From the NCBI GenBank assembly GCA_003427395.1, contig BFEA01000188.1, positions 1,696,592 to 1,727,940 of the forward strand: a stretch of 31,349 nt of DNA, given 5' to 3'. Source of the stretch: Chara braunii (lineage: Eukaryota > Streptophyta > Charophyceae > Charales > Characeae). The position numbers and the translations under genes are program-made. Shown in pieces: positions 28,499 through 31,349 of the stretch. The notes beneath the pieces were generated by a model. It did no database searches, was not told where the DNA came from, and worked only from the letters and a program-made list of their open reading frames with translations. Numbering within the stretch: position 1 is the first letter of the stretch; the number at the start of each line of letters is the position of its first letter.

Positions 28499-28847
28499 CG
28501 TATCGTTAATCTCTAAAACATCTAGGCTACCAGAGTGGTCCCGGACCAATTGCCCGGTCGGGCAAGAAAAAATAAAAATAAAAAATTGGGATAATTTACG
28601 CAATACCCTATAAGTTGAGATATATGCCAAAATGCCCCTAAAAGATTTGGGTAGAGCGGAATGCCCTTTTGGGCCTAATTCTTTGCGTTTCGCCCCTGTA
28701 AGGCCCATGTGCAAATTTGCAATCTGGACCTCGTCGTTGGGGCCTGAGCCTGCATCCTATTTTAGTACACGGTTTGCCCTCCATACCAGGTGGGCAACTT
28801 TGCGCAATACCCAGGCCCGTCTGTGAGGTTACCCATCTCCAGCTCCT

Positions 28848-28848
28848 C

Positions 28849-28897
<49 letters not shown>

Positions 28898-28966
28898 ACT
28901 CTCCGCCTTTCTCTCTCTCTGTCACACACACACACACATACACACACGCACACACGCACACAAACA
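28848..28966. repeat. (CT)n followed by (CA)n microsatellites
   Basis: Uninterrupted CT from about 28850 to 28894, a short degenerate CT part, then CA units with ACACG and ATACA variants to about 28963. Reading frames through this tract are repeat artefacts. Confidence 0.95.
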
Positions 28967-29330
28967 TGTGTTGCAGTGTATGTTTCCACGTTTTGGGGGC
29001 AGATTCATTCAATTTTGCTCATCCTCTATGTGTGTTATACTATATGCATAACACAATATGCTATGAACCCTGTAATAAAAACGGCCTGGTATGCTATCAC
29101 GAATTAAATTCACAACAACCTGGAGAATCAGCATTCCTTTCCAATCATGCACAAAATGAATAAGCAATATTCACATGTTTTCGCTACCATTTATCATATT
29201 TATGATCACGATATAAGAGAAGGGATAAAAAGACAAAGAAAAGGGAAAAAGGGGGTGAAAAACAAAAGAAAACAATCATATGAGGCTCGGTTAAACATGG
29301 CAGTTAGCAGATGATGGATAAAACCTCCAA

Positions 29331-30768
29331 GTGCTCCCTTCTCAGCGTAAAATATATATACATGTCCGCCAAAAACGTTCCCCATGCGAAATGAACAGCT
29401 CCGGGATAGAACAAATCCCTGCATCTTCAAGCAACAACGATATCAGTGCCCATCATCACGATCCGATGCGATCGCAAAGAAGGGCATCCATAATGCTAGT
29501 GCAGGCTCGGCACAACCTTGAAAAACACTTCAACAACCAACTTACTCGCAATTTTAGGGAATCCCCTCCTCCATTAGCTTAGCAATGAATTGCCCGACCA
29601 GTTTTAGCAACTCGCCAACCAGAGCACCATTATTTGCCGCGCATATCCCTGAGTTGCTTCTAAAATTTGAAGCCGTCGAGCATCCCGTACCCCCTGTTCT
29701 CCCAACATCAAGAAAGACAAGAAAAGCCAAGAAAGCGAAGAAACTAATGCAGATGGTTATGCAAGAGACAATCATGCACAGAGCTACTTCTGATTCCATT
29801 AGTCCTACCGAAAAAAAGAAGGAAGGATACAAAGCTATTGCTCATGAATCCGTGAACAAAAAAGAAGACACAAAAAAGGGGGTAAGAAAAACAAATCGGG
29901 AAGGAGAGACCCCTTGCTTGCTCCGAAGCCTGCGGAGGAACTCGAGAGCCGATATTGCGCCGTACGCTCGTATCCTGAATCCCATAGGCATCCTCGTGAT
30001 CATCTCACTCAGCATACTGTATTCCAAATAGCAACATCCACCCTTATCTAAGCAATCATACCCAACCGCCACGTTGACCAACATATCCACCGTAGACAAT
30101 CAATCCGCCTTAAGCAGAAACACGCACACGCTCAAGGCGTCGACTAAGGAAGGAGAAAAATGCAGTTGTGCGCAGGGAGATAACGGAAGTAGAGGTGCGA
30201 TTGACTACGCCACTCGAGGGCCACCTGGCGTCTCCGCCTTAAGTCAGGCACTCTCGTACAACCAGGGGAATGCAGAGGAGGTGGCGACTCCCTAAAGCGC
30301 TTTTCAGTGCCGCGCCACACGGCAAACCGTCAGAGGGTACCTGCAAACAACCAAAAATCAATCCACACACAGATCATACCACAGAGAACGAGACGGAGGG
30401 GTGGAACAATACCACTTTTTCATTTGGTTTCAGCAAACCCTCCAAGCCAAACGACAATTCCACATCCTCCATGGAGCTGCGTGTACTCCTTGAAAGAGTG
30501 TCGAGCCTTGAGTAGTTGCCTCAGCCTGCTACCTCTGCAACACGTAGCTTCCAAAATGCACATGAAGAGAAAAACACAAGAATGTGAGGTCTCCACCACT
30601 GATCACGCGGCAGACACGTGGGCAGTAGACAACGTATCCGCGAACAGAGCGAATGAGGAGGAATGCTACGTCAATGACTATTCATATAGTACACCCAAGA
30701 GCTGCTTCGAAGCCCGGCCGAAACATCACTACCGTAGATTAGACGACCCATCCCCGCCGGATGCATAG
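29331..30768 (+). other. Cluster of unassigned overlapping short ORFs
   Basis: Plus-strand ORFs of 73-153 codons follow one another in changing frames (29331-29582, 29585-30031, 30074-30295, 30270-30515, 30307-30768). Their composition is not obviously repetitive; 29585-30031 has a basic KTRKAKKAKK stretch. Minus-strand ORFs of similar length overlap them. No family motif, clear splice structure or strand preference was found. This may be unique host DNA or a decayed gene, and coding is not supported. Confidence 0.2.
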
Positions 30769-31107
30769 CAGTAATCGCTAAGTAGGGGCTTGCCGTTCCT
30801 CGATCAGAACACTGTGTGATAGGAGCGGGGGACTGGGCCCGTCTGTCGAAATTAGGACCGGTTGGACTTACCCCAAAACTAACAGGGGTACCATGCGCCA
30901 ATTTTGTATACGAACCCTCCCCTTCACCTTGCGGCCGTTGAAGGGATGCAGTGCCAGCCCACGAAATGTACACGAAAAAATCGTCAGCGGGGACTCGTGA
31001 TCCGCTAGGGTCCACCATGCTGGTGTCCCCTCTTTTTCATCACAGCTGGAGTCCCACAGGGTCTGCCATGCTACGAAAACAAAAAATGGCCTGAAAACTA
31101 TGTTACT
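30769..31107. other. No recognisable gene
   Basis: A 115-codon minus-strand ORF (30671-31018) has no motif. Nothing else is seen. Confidence 0.4.
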
Positions 31108-31176
31108 AGTTGTCCGATGGCAGGACGTCCTGGGCGGACAGTCAGGGGGGTCCCGGACGTCTGGGCCCGGACAACT
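31108..31176. repeat. Imperfect inverted-repeat hairpin
   Basis: The outer arms AGTTGTCCG (31108-31116) and CGGACAACT (31168-31176) are perfect complements. The inner parts (CAGGACGTCCTGGG against TCCCGGACGTCTGGGC) pair imperfectly. It is GC-rich in AT-rich surroundings and may be a tiny foldback or MITE remnant. Confidence 0.6.
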
Positions 31177-31331
31177 CCATTTTTAGCAATTAAATGCACG
31201 AAAAAAAAATAAAAAAATTGGGGGTGCCTTTAATTTTAAATTGACAACGAATTTCAATATCATCCCAGGCAAAAGTTGTTCTGTTTATGTTTCTGCATAA
31301 CATAGTTTTTTTTTCAGATTTTTTGGAGGAC

Positions 31332-31349
31332 CTTTTTTTTTTTTTTTTT
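31332..31349. repeat. Poly-T run at the window end
   Basis: The window ends in an uninterrupted T run. It could be the poly-A tail of a minus-strand retroposon beyond the edge, or an assembly limit. Confidence 0.6.

Noticed and set aside
1-31349. CRISPR arrays, bacterial operons, rRNA genes
   Set aside because: There are no spaced identical repeats, no prokaryotic gene organisation and no rRNA core sequences. The tandem repeats present are directly adjacent duplications or microsatellites.

Overview
The window looks like nuclear DNA of a eukaryotic green-lineage organism made almost entirely of decayed transposable elements. There is no operon structure and I see no intact host gene. From memory, the chromovirus polyprotein and the coiled-coil ORF resemble repeat-encoded proteins of the charophyte alga Chara braunii. 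That assignment is an inference and I could not search it. A plant-type U6 snRNA fragment, an initiator-tRNA-Met primer site and a chromodomain Ty3/gypsy element fit this origin.

Layout. 1-186: end of an LTR. 187-3898: 5'-truncated LINE (APE endonuclease C-terminus, reverse transcriptase, zf-RVT) on the minus strand, abutting that LTR. 3972-5170: short repeats, a U6 snRNA-like sequence fused to a tRNA-derived SINE, and a second tRNA-like module. 5171-8660: non-coding, with small tandem repeats. 8661-15316: degenerate Ty3/gypsy chromovirus on the minus strand (gag, protease, RT, RNase H, integrase, chromodomain). 15317-17267: its probable leader, primer-binding site and 309-bp 5' LTR. 17783-18270: a tandem duplication. 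18500-23358: the most interesting region, a minus-strand Penelope-like element (PLE) with permuted domain order. It has a coiled-coil ORF1, then ORF2 with an N-terminal GIY-YIG endonuclease, a CxC linker and an RT. Downstream lie a ~200-bp tandem repeat and a hammerhead-ribozyme-like motif. 23808-24068: a MITE-like element with a perfect 21-bp internal hairpin. 24135-27963: an inverted-repeat-bounded element of about 3.8 kb filled with microsatellites. 28000-31349: short repeats, microsatellites and unassigned sequence.

Cross-cutting pattern. In both the PLE and the LINE the reading frame can be followed for long distances without indels but is broken by in-frame TAG, TGA and TAA codons. Each of these is one C-to-T or G-to-A transition away from a sense codon. 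The same signature appears in the integrase and chromodomain of the chromovirus. This suggests decay by deamination of methylated cytosine. The PLE ORF1 is intact over 336 codons. The PLE ORF2 frame overlaps it in the -1 frame and has no ATG before the endonuclease, so ORF2 may have been expressed by frameshifting or splicing.
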